Of a stretch of 46,354 bases of DNA, positions 8,467-16,626 are shown in pieces. How positions within the stretch are numbered: the first letter of the stretch is position 1; each line of letters begins with the position of its first letter. Position numbers and translations under genes: made by a program. The notes beneath the pieces were generated by a model, which saw only the letters and a list, made by a program, of their open reading frames with translations, did no database searches and was not told the DNA's origin. The DNA is taken from the NCBI RefSeq assembly GCF_001438705.1, contig NZ_JQBP01000005.1, positions 34,593 through 80,946 of the forward strand, in the 5' to 3' direction. This stretch comes from Weissella kandleri. Its GTDB lineage: Bacteria > Bacillota > Bacilli > Lactobacillales > Lactobacillaceae.

Positions 8467-9162
8467 TTGGGAAAAAGGATGAAGTGTGAATATTGTCAGC
8501 AGCAGGTTGTGCCAGATTGGAATTTAGTAACATTTTTACTGAATGTTCCACAAAAACTCGAAATTCTATGCAACACTTGTTTAGGTCGTTTCAAAATGAT
8601 CAGTAGTCGAACATGCCGGGGATGTGGACGACCAAATGATGGGCTTTGTTATGACTGCATTCGGTGGCAGCGGCAAGGACAGTCTTTGTTACATAACGAT
8701 GCACTGTATGAATATAATACGATGATGCAGTGGTATTTTCAAAATTATAAATTGAAAGGCGGATATCATCTACGTCAGGTTTTTGCAGGAAATTTTACGG
8801 AGCATATTAAAAGTAAATTAGTGGACAATGCAAGCTGTTTGGTCCCAATTCCAGTCAGTGCAACCACTTTCAAGCAAAGAGGCTTTAATCATGTACAAGG
8901 TCTTTTGACAAATGACTGGGTGTTTAAGGATTGGTTAATGTGTACGAGAGAAAATAAGGTAACGCAAAGTTCTCTCAATCGATCACAACGGATGCAAGGC
9001 GCATCACCATTTCGACTGAATGTAACTCAAAATGCGATTGTGAATCAGCATATTGTGTTAATTGATGATATCTATACAACTGGTAGCACATTGTATTGGG
9101 CTGCCGAATTGTTTTATAGGTCTGGAGCATCTTCAGTGACTTCTATTACATTAGCGCGATAA
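8467..9162 (+). CDS. comFC: ComFC-family phosphoribosyltransferase-like competence protein
   Basis: This protein of about 231 residues has an N-terminal zinc-finger region with four CxxC-like pairs (CEYC, CNTC, CRGC, CYDC), as in ComFC/GntX proteins. It is followed by a phosphoribosyltransferase fold with VPIPVS, the KQRGFNHVQ segment and the PRPP-loop VLIDDIYTTGSTL. ComFC works with the ComFA helicase in uptake of transforming DNA. The TTG at 8467 with AAAGG ten bases upstream, or the ATG at 8479, could be the start; the ATG gives MKCEYC, closer to family members. Normally comFA lies immediately upstream and overlaps, but here an IS110 element and an accessory island precede it, and no comFA remnant is visible at 8318-8466. 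Confidence 0.85.
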   Translation: MGKRMKCEYCQQQVVPDWNLVTFLLNVPQKLEILCNTCLGRFKMISSRTCRGCGRPNDGLCYDCIRWQRQGQSLLHNDALYEYNTMMQWYFQNYKLKGGYHLRQVFAGNFTEHIKSKLVDNASCLVPIPVSATTFKQRGFNHVQGLLTNDWVFKDWLMCTRENKVTQSSLNRSQRMQGASPFRLNVTQNAIVNQHIVLIDDIYTTGSTLYWAAELFYRSGASSVTSITLAR

Positions 9163-9170
9163 AATAATAA

Positions 9171-9307
9171 AAAAATTATGAGAAAAGTTTCCGGCTTAAA
9201 GGAACTATGTTATAATAATATTACAGGAAAGATGTTAACGCTTACATATTTTCTGCATGAAGCGCTGTGATAGTGATTCATGAAAAAAGAGAATGGAGAT
9301 TTACACT
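9171..9307 (+). promoter_or_regulatory. hpf promoter and leader with CcpA cre site
   Basis: TATAAT at 9211-9216 is a consensus -10 box; the -35 region 17 bases upstream (TTCCGG) is poor. At 9233-9246 TGTTAACGCTTACA, read on the other strand as TGTAAGCGTTAACA, matches the cre consensus TGWAANCGNTNWCA at every position. It lies about 10 bases after the expected transcription start, the classic place for CcpA repression. GGAG at 9295-9298 serves the ATG at 9308. Confidence 0.6.
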
Positions 9308-9853
9308 ATGCTAGAATTTATCGTACGTGGTGAGAATATCGAAGTAACTGAGGCAATTAAAGATTACGTGGTTAAGCGTTTATCTCGTCTCGAGCGCTAT
9401 TTGAGTGATGATAATAAGTATGTAGCGCATGTTAATGTCCGCTCGTATCAAGAACGAACATTTAAAATTGAGGTAACCATTCAATTACCATACTTGCTAT
9501 TACGTGCTGAAGATACCCAAGATGATTTGTATCAAGCAATTGATTTTGTATCAGAAAAATTAGAGCGGCAAATCCGTAAGTATAAGACAAAAGTTAATCG
9601 TAAGTCACGTGAAAAGGGATATAAGGGCATTGCAACCTTTACGGACGACGTGGATGAAGGACCGGAACAAGAGTTTGAGGTAGTTCGGAAGAAGCATCTA
9701 TCATTAAAGCCAATGGATGTAGAAGAGGCCATTTTACAAATGGACTTATTGGGACATTCCTTCTTTATTTTTGAAGATGCTGAGACTGAGAGCCCATCAA
9801 TTGTTTATAAACGTAAAGATGGAAAGTATTCAGTCTTAGATACTGATATGTAA
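9308..9853 (+). CDS. hpf: ribosome hibernation-promoting factor, long form
   Basis: This 181-residue protein starts MLEFIVRGENIEVTEAI, the beta-alpha-beta-beta-beta-alpha HPF/YfiA ribosome-binding domain (about 1-100). A charged linker and the C-terminal dimerisation domain (about 120-181, KPMDVEEAILQMDLLGHSFF) follow. Long HPF joins two 70S ribosomes into an inactive 100S dimer during starvation. The ATG at 9308 is chosen over the one at 9293 because the protein then begins exactly as family members do and a GGAG lies upstream. It sits alone between its own promoter and a strong terminator. A cre site in the leader suggests repression by CcpA when sugar is plentiful. Confidence 0.95.
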   Translation: MLEFIVRGENIEVTEAIKDYVVKRLSRLERYLSDDNKYVAHVNVRSYQERTFKIEVTIQLPYLLLRAEDTQDDLYQAIDFVSEKLERQIRKYKTKVNRKSREKGYKGIATFTDDVDEGPEQEFEVVRKKHLSLKPMDVEEAILQMDLLGHSFFIFEDAETESPSIVYKRKDGKYSVLDTDM

Positions 9854-9870
9854 CTAAAATATGATTAAGT

Positions 9871-9901
9871 TGATAGTAACATTGTTACTATCAGCTTTTT
9901 T
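9871..9901 (+). terminator. rho-independent terminator after hpf
   Basis: TGATAGTAAC (9871-9880) and GTTACTATCA (9884-9893) form a perfect 10-bp stem with a 3-base loop, followed by GC and six T. Confidence 0.92.
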
Positions 9902-10068
9902 GTTTAGAAAAATATCTCTTGACCGGTAGCGTAAAATTGATCATTTTTTAAACCGATTTATGTAACGAAAAAAGTAAATTTTTGAATAATTCTGCGATTA
10001 ATATTGAGGAGGGGCAGAAAAATTTAGGTGATACAGGTATAATAATGATAAGAAGAGAGGTACGTAAA

Positions 10069-11160
10069 ATGTATACAGAAAGAATTGCCAAGGTTCGTAA
10101 AAATTTACAAGTTTTTAAGACTGATGGAATGTTGATAGCTGATGGTGACAATCTTAAGTACTTAAGTGGGTTTAGTGGCGGAACTGGGGAAGGACTTCTG
10201 TTAATTGGACCCACACAAGCAGCTTTAATTACGGATAGTAGGTATGAAGTGGAATTGCGGGAACAATTAGAAACTGGGATTGATTTGTTGATTACGCGAG
10301 ATTACTATGGGGTGGCAATGTTAGCTGCGCAGCGGTTTCAAATTAAGGACCTGGGCTTTGAGGATACAATGCCCTTTAGATATTTTGATATTTTAGATGA
10401 AACTTTTGAAGGCACTAGTGCTGATTCTGATATTATGCCAATTCCAGAATTGGTAGAATGGGTGCGTCAAGTTAAAGACGAAACAGAAATCGAGGCTTTA
10501 CGCCACTCTAATCAAGTAGCAATTCAGGCTTTTCAACAGTTATTAAAAGAAGTGCATGTCGGAATGACGGAGCGCGAAGTGGCCAATCGGTTAGATCAAA
10601 TTATTAAATCTTTGGGAGCGACGCAAGCATCTTTTGAGACAATTGTGGTTTCAGGAACTCGAGGGGCTTTGCCTCATGGTGAAGCTTCAGATAAGCCATT
10701 AGTGGCGGGTGAATTTATTACGATTGATTTTGGTTATTTTGTCGATGGGTATACTTCTGATATTACACGGACGTTTGTTTTAGGTTCGGCGACCAATGAA
10801 ATGAAGTCGGCTTATGATTTGTTGCTAGCAGCTAAACGGGCGGCGGTGCAAAAAATGCGCCCAGGTGTTACGACGGGAGCTGTTGATCAAGCAGCCCGTG
10901 CGATAATTGAAAAGGCCGGCTATGGTACCAACTTTAACCATGCGACGGGGCACGGGATTGGTTTGGCAATTCATGAAGGTCCAGTCGCTTCGCAAGGCGG
11001 AGATGAGCGTTTGGAACCAGGAATGTTGTTGACCATCGAACCAGGCATCTATTTAGCTGATCAATTTGGGATTCGGGTTGAAGATGATGTGATTGTTACG
11101 AAAAATGGTTTTGAAAATTTGACGGCTGATTTAACTGATGAATTAGTGGTAGTCAACTAG
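10069..11160 (+). CDS. M24-family Xaa-Pro aminopeptidase/dipeptidase
   Basis: The protein has 363 residues. It combines a creatinase-like N-terminal domain (about 1-130) with a pita-bread M24 catalytic domain. The metal ligands are readable: two Asp in DFGYFVDGYTSDITRTF, His in HATGHGIGLAIH, Glu in TIEPGIY and Glu in GIRVEDDVIV. Such cytoplasmic enzymes release the residue before proline, which matters for lactic acid bacteria feeding on proline-rich peptides. PepP and PepQ cannot be separated by eye. The ATG at 10069 has AGAGAGG 8 bases upstream; an upstream in-frame ATG at 9982 would add an untypical extension. A TATAAT (10038-10043) lies in between, supporting the later start. Confidence 0.9.
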   Translation: MYTERIAKVRKNLQVFKTDGMLIADGDNLKYLSGFSGGTGEGLLLIGPTQAALITDSRYEVELREQLETGIDLLITRDYYGVAMLAAQRFQIKDLGFEDTMPFRYFDILDETFEGTSADSDIMPIPELVEWVRQVKDETEIEALRHSNQVAIQAFQQLLKEVHVGMTEREVANRLDQIIKSLGATQASFETIVVSGTRGALPHGEASDKPLVAGEFITIDFGYFVDGYTSDITRTFVLGSATNEMKSAYDLLLAAKRAAVQKMRPGVTTGAVDQAARAIIEKAGYGTNFNHATGHGIGLAIHEGPVASQGGDERLEPGMLLTIEPGIYLADQFGIRVEDDVIVTKNGFENLTADLTDELVVVN

Positions 11161-11174
11161 AGGTAGCTAAAAAG

Positions 11175-11792
11175 ATGGAATTTTTTACGGCAGATATGCA
11201 TTTTTTTCATGCTGAGTTATTAAAAAGTGAACATTTTTCACCCCGTCCGTTTCAGGATTTAGCAAGCGAACATGCTGCTTTAATTGAGCGGTGGAATAAT
11301 CGCGTCAAGCCAAGTGATACGGTCTATCATCTGGGAGATTTTGCTATGTTAAATGGAATTAAGCCCCCTAAGCATGCGTTTGAATTGGTTTTCCAAGTTT
11401 TAATGCAACTCAATGGGCATATTGTCTTAGTGAAAGGTAATCATGATTCACGAGATCTATTTAAATTTTTGATGCAACATAACCCTGATTTAGCCGATGG
11501 GAGAAGCAAATTTACCTTTTCTGATGTTGGGTTGATTGTGAAAGCCCATCATCATCAATTCTTTTTGACACATTATCCGTTAATTTTGGGACCATCCAAG
11601 AGTAGTATTAATTTGCATGGGCATATTCACCATGATCAAGTACCATTAGCCAGTAATTTAAATGTTGGGATTGACAGTGCTGATTTTGAGTATTTACCAG
11701 AAAGTCAGCGACCAGTTTGGGGCACACCATTGAACTTAGATGAAATTGATACATTAATTCAAAGTAAGCAGGCTGTTTTGACCAAAGTTTAA
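11175..11792 (+). CDS. calcineurin-like metallophosphoesterase
   Basis: This 205-residue protein has the metallophosphoesterase motifs in order: an atypical first block TADMHFFH in place of DxH, VYHLGDF (GDxx), VKGNHDSR (GNHD), FLTHYP and LHGHIHHD (GHxH). The type is often annotated as a small phosphoesterase of unknown substrate. It starts 14 bases after the peptidase and ends 23 bases before the YunD-like gene, so it is probably in one operon with both. The fold and metal site are clear, the substrate is not. Confidence 0.85.
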   Translation: MEFFTADMHFFHAELLKSEHFSPRPFQDLASEHAALIERWNNRVKPSDTVYHLGDFAMLNGIKPPKHAFELVFQVLMQLNGHIVLVKGNHDSRDLFKFLMQHNPDLADGRSKFTFSDVGLIVKAHHHQFFLTHYPLILGPSKSSINLHGHIHHDQVPLASNLNVGIDSADFEYLPESQRPVWGTPLNLDEIDTLIQSKQAVLTKV

Positions 11793-11815
11793 GGTGTTTA
11801 ACAGAGGGGGGTAAA

Positions 11816-13192
11816 ATGAGTGAAAAAATTGTTATATTACATACGAATGATTTGCATTCACATTTGGAGCGTTGGCCTAAAATAAGGCGCTTTTTAGTTA
11901 ACCAACGCAAAAGCGCGTTACGTGAAGGGGTGACGACTTTAACGTTTGATATTGGGGATGCTTTGGATCGTGAACACGCTTTGACGGAAGCCAGTCAAGG
12001 ACAAGCCAATGTCGCTTTAATGAATCAAATTGAGTATGATGGTGTGACGATTGGTAATAATGAAGGATTAGGACTGAATCATGAAGATTTAAATCGACTG
12101 TATGATGATGCGAATTTCCCCGTTTTATTAGGAAATATTACTGATACGCAAACTGGTGAAATACCATTATGGGCGCATTCCTATGAAATCATTACGACGC
12201 CAGAGGGGCATCATATTGGTGTGATTGGTCTAACGGCACCTTTTGAATTAACGTATCCTTTGATGGGGTGGACACCCGAGACGGCAGAATCAGCCTTGCG
12301 CCGTATTTTAGGTAAGTTAGCAGGTAAAACAGATTACAATATTTTGTTATCACATTTGGGCTTGCCGACTGATCGTTACTTAGCTGATCATTTTGAGGAT
12401 TTAAATTTAATTTTGGGTGCACACACACATCATCATTTACCAAAGGGCGAATGGCGCAATCAGACTTTGTTAGCCGCCGCCGGGCGTTATGGCGAATATA
12501 TTGGGCAAATCGGTTTGGAATTGAATCACGGCAAAATATTAGGATCTTGGGCGGAGACGGTGGCCACGGATACTTTGCCCGTATTACCAAAAGATGCGGC
12601 TGAAATTAGTGAATATCAGCAACAAGGGATTAATTATTTAAAAAAACAAAAGGTTGGGTATTTGGAGCAACCATATCAACGTGACGTTAAAGCTCCTCGG
12701 CGGTTAATTGACCTAGGCTTAGGGACGTTGATGGAACGAACCGATACGGACTTAGCCATGTTGTCGACGGGGATGTTTTTAACAGATTTACCAGCTGGTG
12801 AGATTGACCAAGAAATGTTACATACGATGTTGCCCCATGCCGTCCATGCGATGCGAACGCAGTTAAGCGGACGGGATGTCATTCGTTTAATGCAAGAAGT
12901 GCAAAAAAATCGGAATTACTTATTAGGCGGTCCGGTCCATGGAATGGGCTTTCGGGGTAAAAAATGGGGTGAAATTATCTGGTCAGGCTTAACTTTAACA
13001 GCAGATGGCAATGTCTTAGTGCATAATGAACCTATCAACTTAACTAAGAAATATACCATTGGAAGTTTGGATCATTATTCGTTTTTCCCATTTTTTCCTA
13101 CTTTAGAAATCGCCGGTAATAACCAAATGTTTTACGATACCGTTTTTCGAGAGGATTTTGCACAATATATTAGAAATCATTTCCCAAATTAA
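11816..13192 (+). CDS. YunD-like bifunctional metallophosphatase/5'-nucleotidase
   Basis: The protein has 458 residues with no signal peptide, so it is cytoplasmic. The N-terminal metallophosphatase domain shows ILHTNDLHSHLE, FDIGDALDRE, TIGNNEG, LLSHLG and LGAHTHHHL. The C-terminal 5'-nucleotidase substrate domain (about 270-458) includes the LSGRDVIRLMQ and FRGKKWGEI segments. Length and architecture match B. subtilis YunD (about 460). A strong GAGGGGGG site precedes the ATG. It is followed by yutD- and nagD-like genes, the common Bacillota arrangement. Confidence 0.88.
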   Translation: MSEKIVILHTNDLHSHLERWPKIRRFLVNQRKSALREGVTTLTFDIGDALDREHALTEASQGQANVALMNQIEYDGVTIGNNEGLGLNHEDLNRLYDDANFPVLLGNITDTQTGEIPLWAHSYEIITTPEGHHIGVIGLTAPFELTYPLMGWTPETAESALRRILGKLAGKTDYNILLSHLGLPTDRYLADHFEDLNLILGAHTHHHLPKGEWRNQTLLAAAGRYGEYIGQIGLELNHGKILGSWAETVATDTLPVLPKDAAEISEYQQQGINYLKKQKVGYLEQPYQRDVKAPRRLIDLGLGTLMERTDTDLAMLSTGMFLTDLPAGEIDQEMLHTMLPHAVHAMRTQLSGRDVIRLMQEVQKNRNYLLGGPVHGMGFRGKKWGEIIWSGLTLTADGNVLVHNEPINLTKKYTIGSLDHYSFFPFFPTLEIAGNNQMFYDTVFREDFAQYIRNHFPN

Positions 13193-13215
13193 TTTAGTTT
13201 GAAGAGGAGCCATGT

Positions 13216-13806
13216 ATGGATCGTGAAAGAATGAAAGAGCTGGTGAGCCAGCAAAAAGCTGAACGAATGGCCCAAACCCAATTAAAGGCTGGTCAGAAAC
13301 CAGATGAAATTATGATTAATCAGCGGATGTACCGGTTAGTGGCCAATTATCGGGATGCGTATCAAGCGGATCAATTAAAGGCCCGTTTTAGTACATTTTT
13401 AGAAAAATATGATTTTTTGGTTGGCGATATTGCCGCGGACCAGTTGCGCCTCCGTGGATTTTACCAAGACGGTACGAATGGGGTGCCACGTAGTTTACAA
13501 ATCGGCGCGCTTCAAGATTATTTATATGAAGATATTAATTTTGGTGCACCGTACTTTGTGTTAGAAAACCTAGAACCCCATGAAGTCGTTGAAGAACCAG
13601 AAGATATCCCTAAACGTCGAAATCGCCGGCATCACCGGAATCGGCATAACACGGCGGCCCATATTAGTGAAAAGGCCCATAAGGTGGCAGATCCTAAAAA
13701 GAAGCGGCCCATTAAAAAAGGATCTGGTAGTCAGGTGGTGACGAAAGGCAAGCGTAGTCAAAAACGCTTTGAAATTCATGAACGTAAAGTAGATGGAGAT
13801 AAATAA
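13216..13806 (+). CDS. YutD-family (DUF1027) protein
   Basis: This 196-residue protein has a YutD-like core of about 110 residues (MINQRMYRLVANYRDAY through VLENLEPHEV). A highly basic tail (about 130-196) rich in Arg, His and Lys could bind RNA or DNA. GAAGAGGAG lies 6 bases upstream of the ATG. The stop codon shares one base with the ATG of the next gene (TAATG), so translation is coupled. The function of the family is not established; the basic tail is longer than in B. subtilis YutD. Confidence 0.8.
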   Translation: MDRERMKELVSQQKAERMAQTQLKAGQKPDEIMINQRMYRLVANYRDAYQADQLKARFSTFLEKYDFLVGDIAADQLRLRGFYQDGTNGVPRSLQIGALQDYLYEDINFGAPYFVLENLEPHEVVEEPEDIPKRRNRRHHRNRHNTAAHISEKAHKVADPKKKRPIKKGSGSQVVTKGKRSQKRFEIHERKVDGDK

Positions 13807-14579
13807 TGACAAAGTATCAAGAATATTTTATTGATTTAGATGGAACAATTTATCAAGGAACAAAAAGTTTTCCAAGTGGGAAGCGGTTTATTGAACGCCT
13901 TCAAGCGACTGGTCAGAAATTTATGTTTGTGACGAATAATTCAACGAAGACCCCTGAGGATGTCGTGAAAAATTTAGCTGAAGGGCACGATATTCATGTA
14001 GATGTTAGCCAAGTTTATACTTCAGCAATGGCGACTGCTGATTATATTAAACGCGCTTTGCCATCGGCACAAAAAATTTTGACGGTTGGAGAACAGGGGT
14101 TAGACGCTGCGTTACAAAAACTCGGGTTTCAGATTGTGACGCAAGGTGATGCCGATGTGGTGGTGGTTGGCTTAGACCGGCAGGTTCAATATGATGACCT
14201 CATGAACGCGACTTTAGCAATTCAGCATGGGGCTGAGTTTGTGGTCACAAATATAGATACGAATTTACCTAGTGAAAAAGGTTTTATCCCCGGGGCAGGT
14301 GCAGTGGTAGCCGCGGTTCAAACCGCGGTTCAAAAAATGCCACACGTAGTTGGAAAACCTTACCCAACGATTATGGAAGGTGCGTTGCAACGCGCTGACT
14401 TGACGTCAGATCAGGTTTTAATGGTGGGAGATAACTACCAAACTGATATTAAGGCTGGAATCGGTGTGAAGATGGATACACTTTTGGTGTATACAGGTGT
14501 CTCAACCCCACAACAGGTTCAACAAGAAACCATCCAACCAACTTATACGATTAATTCATTGGATGAGTGGGAAGTCTAG
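13806..14579 (+). CDS. HAD-superfamily phosphatase, NagD/YutF-like
   Basis: This 257-residue HAD type IIA enzyme carries motif I DLDGTIYQG (near residue 10), motif II TNNST, the Lys of motif III in VVGKPYP and motif IV LMVGDNYQTDIKAG. The family removes phosphate from small sugar phosphates or nucleotides in the cytoplasm (p-nitrophenyl phosphatase-like, YutF). It overlaps the previous gene by one base and is the last gene of the phosphoesterase group before a terminator. Confidence 0.9.
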   Translation: MTKYQEYFIDLDGTIYQGTKSFPSGKRFIERLQATGQKFMFVTNNSTKTPEDVVKNLAEGHDIHVDVSQVYTSAMATADYIKRALPSAQKILTVGEQGLDAALQKLGFQIVTQGDADVVVVGLDRQVQYDDLMNATLAIQHGAEFVVTNIDTNLPSEKGFIPGAGAVVAAVQTAVQKMPHVVGKPYPTIMEGALQRADLTSDQVLMVGDNYQTDIKAGIGVKMDTLLVYTGVSTPQQVQQETIQPTYTINSLDEWEV

Positions 14580-14653
14580 TCTTGGTATGAAAGCTTTGAT
14601 ATTAACTTAATGATTTAGCAGTTCAGCAAGTTTAAACATTAAGAATAATCCAT

Positions 14654-14683
14654 GGAATCAGCAGAGATGTTGGTTCCTTTTTT
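14654..14683 (+). terminator. rho-independent terminator after the nagD-like gene
   Basis: GGAATCAGCA (14654-14663) pairs with TGTTGGTTCC (14668-14677) using G-T wobbles around GAGA, followed by T6. Confidence 0.8.
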
Positions 14684-14730
14684 GTTGGGTGAATTATTTT
14701 AATAACGCTGGGTGGAGCGTTTTGGTTATA

Positions 14731-14760
14731 TTACAAATTTCTTTACAAGTCTGTTATAGT
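14731..14760 (+). promoter_or_regulatory. pst operon promoter with possible Pho-box repeats
   Basis: TTACAA (14731-14736), an 18-base gap and TATAGT (14755-14760) form a sigma-A-like promoter. TTACAA recurs at 14743 and a related TTATAG at 14754, giving an 11-12 base periodicity like PhoP-binding TTAACA repeats. A weak -35 with Pho repeats is expected of a PhoP-activated promoter. Confidence 0.4.
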
Positions 14761-14820
14761 ATGTGGACGGAAAACATAGGATAATGAACATAGCAAATGA
14801 TGCATTTAAGGAGAAAAAGG

Positions 14821-15693
14821 ATGAAGCAGAAATGGCTATGGAGTCTGATTGCTATATTGGGAGCGGTGGCTTTAACCGGCGCTTATTTGACCAAAGATAA
14901 ACAACAGACCATCAATTTAAATGCGGTGGGATCAACGGCATTACAACCAATGGTCGAAGCGGCCGGCGAAAGTTTTCAACGTGATACCCCCGGAGCTTAT
15001 GTAAATGTGCAAGGTGGTGGCTCAGGAACCGGTCTTGCTCAAGTTCAATCAGGGGCTGTGGATATGGGAATGGCAGACATGTTTGCTGAAGAAAAAAAGG
15101 GGATTCAAGCACAAAAATTAACTGACCATAAGGTGGCGGTAATTGGGATTGCGCCTATTTTGAATCCTAACGTTGGGGTGAAAAACCTGACAACGCAACA
15201 ATTAGTCGATATTTTCACGAAAAAAATTACGAATTGGCAGCAAGTTGGGGGAGCCAACCAAGCGATTGTTTTGGTTAATCGCGTGAATGGTTCAGGAACA
15301 CGAGCTACTTTTGAAAAATATGGCTTAGATGGTCATTTTTCAGCGGAAGGCCAAGAGCAAGATTCATCAGGAACCGCGCGTTCCATTGTATCTTCTACAC
15401 CAGGGGCGATTTCGTACGTTGCCTTTTCTTATTTGGATGATAAACAGGTCTTAGTGCCAAAAGTAAACGGCGTGCAAGCAACCGATCAAAATGTGATGAA
15501 TGGATCTTACCCAATTTGGGCGTATGAACATATTTATACGAAGGGGACTGAGAGCTCGGTTTTGCAAAAATTCTTGCGCTATCTGGATTCAGATGAGGTG
15601 CAAAGAAAGCTAGTGCCTCAACTTGGTTATATTTCACCACATGATATGCAAGTCCAACGTGATGTTGACGGACGGACGACGCCAGTTAAATAA
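14821..15693 (+). CDS. pstS: phosphate-binding protein of the Pst transporter
   Basis: The protein has 290 residues from the ATG at 14821, which has AAGGAG 7 bases upstream; an in-frame ATG at 14797 lacks this. A hydrophobic N-terminal segment (about 4-22) is followed by a phosphate-binding domain with AVGSTALQPMV, GGGSGTGLAQV and NRVNGSGTRATF, which form the anion-binding loops. It captures phosphate outside the membrane and passes it to PstCA. Oddly, no lipobox cysteine exists: the segment runs ALTGAYLTKDK, so it is probably held by an uncleaved signal anchor or released rather than lipid-linked. It is the first gene of the pst operon. Confidence 0.95.
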   Translation: MKQKWLWSLIAILGAVALTGAYLTKDKQQTINLNAVGSTALQPMVEAAGESFQRDTPGAYVNVQGGGSGTGLAQVQSGAVDMGMADMFAEEKKGIQAQKLTDHKVAVIGIAPILNPNVGVKNLTTQQLVDIFTKKITNWQQVGGANQAIVLVNRVNGSGTRATFEKYGLDGHFSAEGQEQDSSGTARSIVSSTPGAISYVAFSYLDDKQVLVPKVNGVQATDQNVMNGSYPIWAYEHIYTKGTESSVLQKFLRYLDSDEVQRKLVPQLGYISPHDMQVQRDVDGRTTPVK

Positions 15694-15706
15694 AGAGGAA
15701 AATGAA

Positions 15707-16624
15707 ATGGACGAAATACAAGAAGCGTTGACAAAAACAAGTAAAGCGACCAAAAAGGATCGTTTTGGACGAAGTGTTTCATTATTAGCATTAATTTTAA
15801 TTTTAGCGGTCGTAATATCAATCTTTTGGTTTGTCGCCTCTAAAGGATTAGCGACATTCTTTAAAAATCACGTGAGCTTATGGAGCTTTTTAACGGGGAC
15901 GAAATGGGCCCCTGGACAAGTTGATGCTCACGGAAAGCCCTTGGTGGGAGCAGCACCGATGATTGTGGGTTCTTTCTTAGTAACCTTTCTATCAGCCTTA
16001 ATTGCGACCCCCTTTGCGGTGGGAACGGCTGTCTTTATGACTGAAATTTCACCGAAGCGGGGAGCTAAAATCTTACAGCCGGTGACAGAATTATTGGTCG
16101 GAATTCCTTCGGTGGTTTACGGATTCGTTGGATTGACGGTGGTTGTTCCAGCGATGCGGCATTTATTTGGTGGCTCAGGATTTGGGGTGCTGGCTGGATC
16201 GATGGTTTTGTTTGTGATGATCTTACCCACGGTGACATCGATGACCGTTGATACTTTGCGAGCGGTACCGAAACGTTATCGTGAGGCTGCGCTAGCTTTA
16301 GGAGCAACACGCTGGCAGATGATCTATAAAGTGATTTTGCGGGCCGCAACCCCGGGGATTTTGACAGCGATTGTTTTTGGAATGGCCCGGGCGTTTGGGG
16401 AAGCGTTAGCGGTCCAAATGGTGGTGGGAAATGCAGCCTTGATGCCACATAATTTAATGTCACCATCCGCAACTTTAACGTCTATTTTGACACAAGGGAT
16501 TGGAAACACCGTGATGGGATCATTAGAGAATAATGCCTTATGGTCATTAGCTTTGATCTTGTTGTTGATGTCTTTGGTCTTCAATCTTGTGATTCGCGCT
16601 ATTGGTAAGAAGGGAGCGATGTAA
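15707..16624 (+). CDS. pstC: phosphate ABC transporter permease
   Basis: This 305-residue protein starts at the ATG at 15707 (AGAGGA upstream), giving MDEIQEALTK; the longer reading would run into pstS. Six hydrophobic helices and the permease EAA loop YREAALALGATRWQMIYKVILR are visible. It forms the membrane channel with PstA. It follows pstS by 13 bases and ends 2 bases before pstA. Confidence 0.95.
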   Translation: MDEIQEALTKTSKATKKDRFGRSVSLLALILILAVVISIFWFVASKGLATFFKNHVSLWSFLTGTKWAPGQVDAHGKPLVGAAPMIVGSFLVTFLSALIATPFAVGTAVFMTEISPKRGAKILQPVTELLVGIPSVVYGFVGLTVVVPAMRHLFGGSGFGVLAGSMVLFVMILPTVTSMTVDTLRAVPKRYREAALALGATRWQMIYKVILRAATPGILTAIVFGMARAFGEALAVQMVVGNAALMPHNLMSPSATLTSILTQGIGNTVMGSLENNALWSLALILLLMSLVFNLVIRAIGKKGAM

Positions 16625-16626
16625 TT

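Noticed and set aside
9948-10214. Open frame of 88 codons on the minus strand before the peptidase
   Set aside because: It overlaps the promoter and N-terminus of a clear + strand gene, has no ribosome-binding site and shows no domain pattern.
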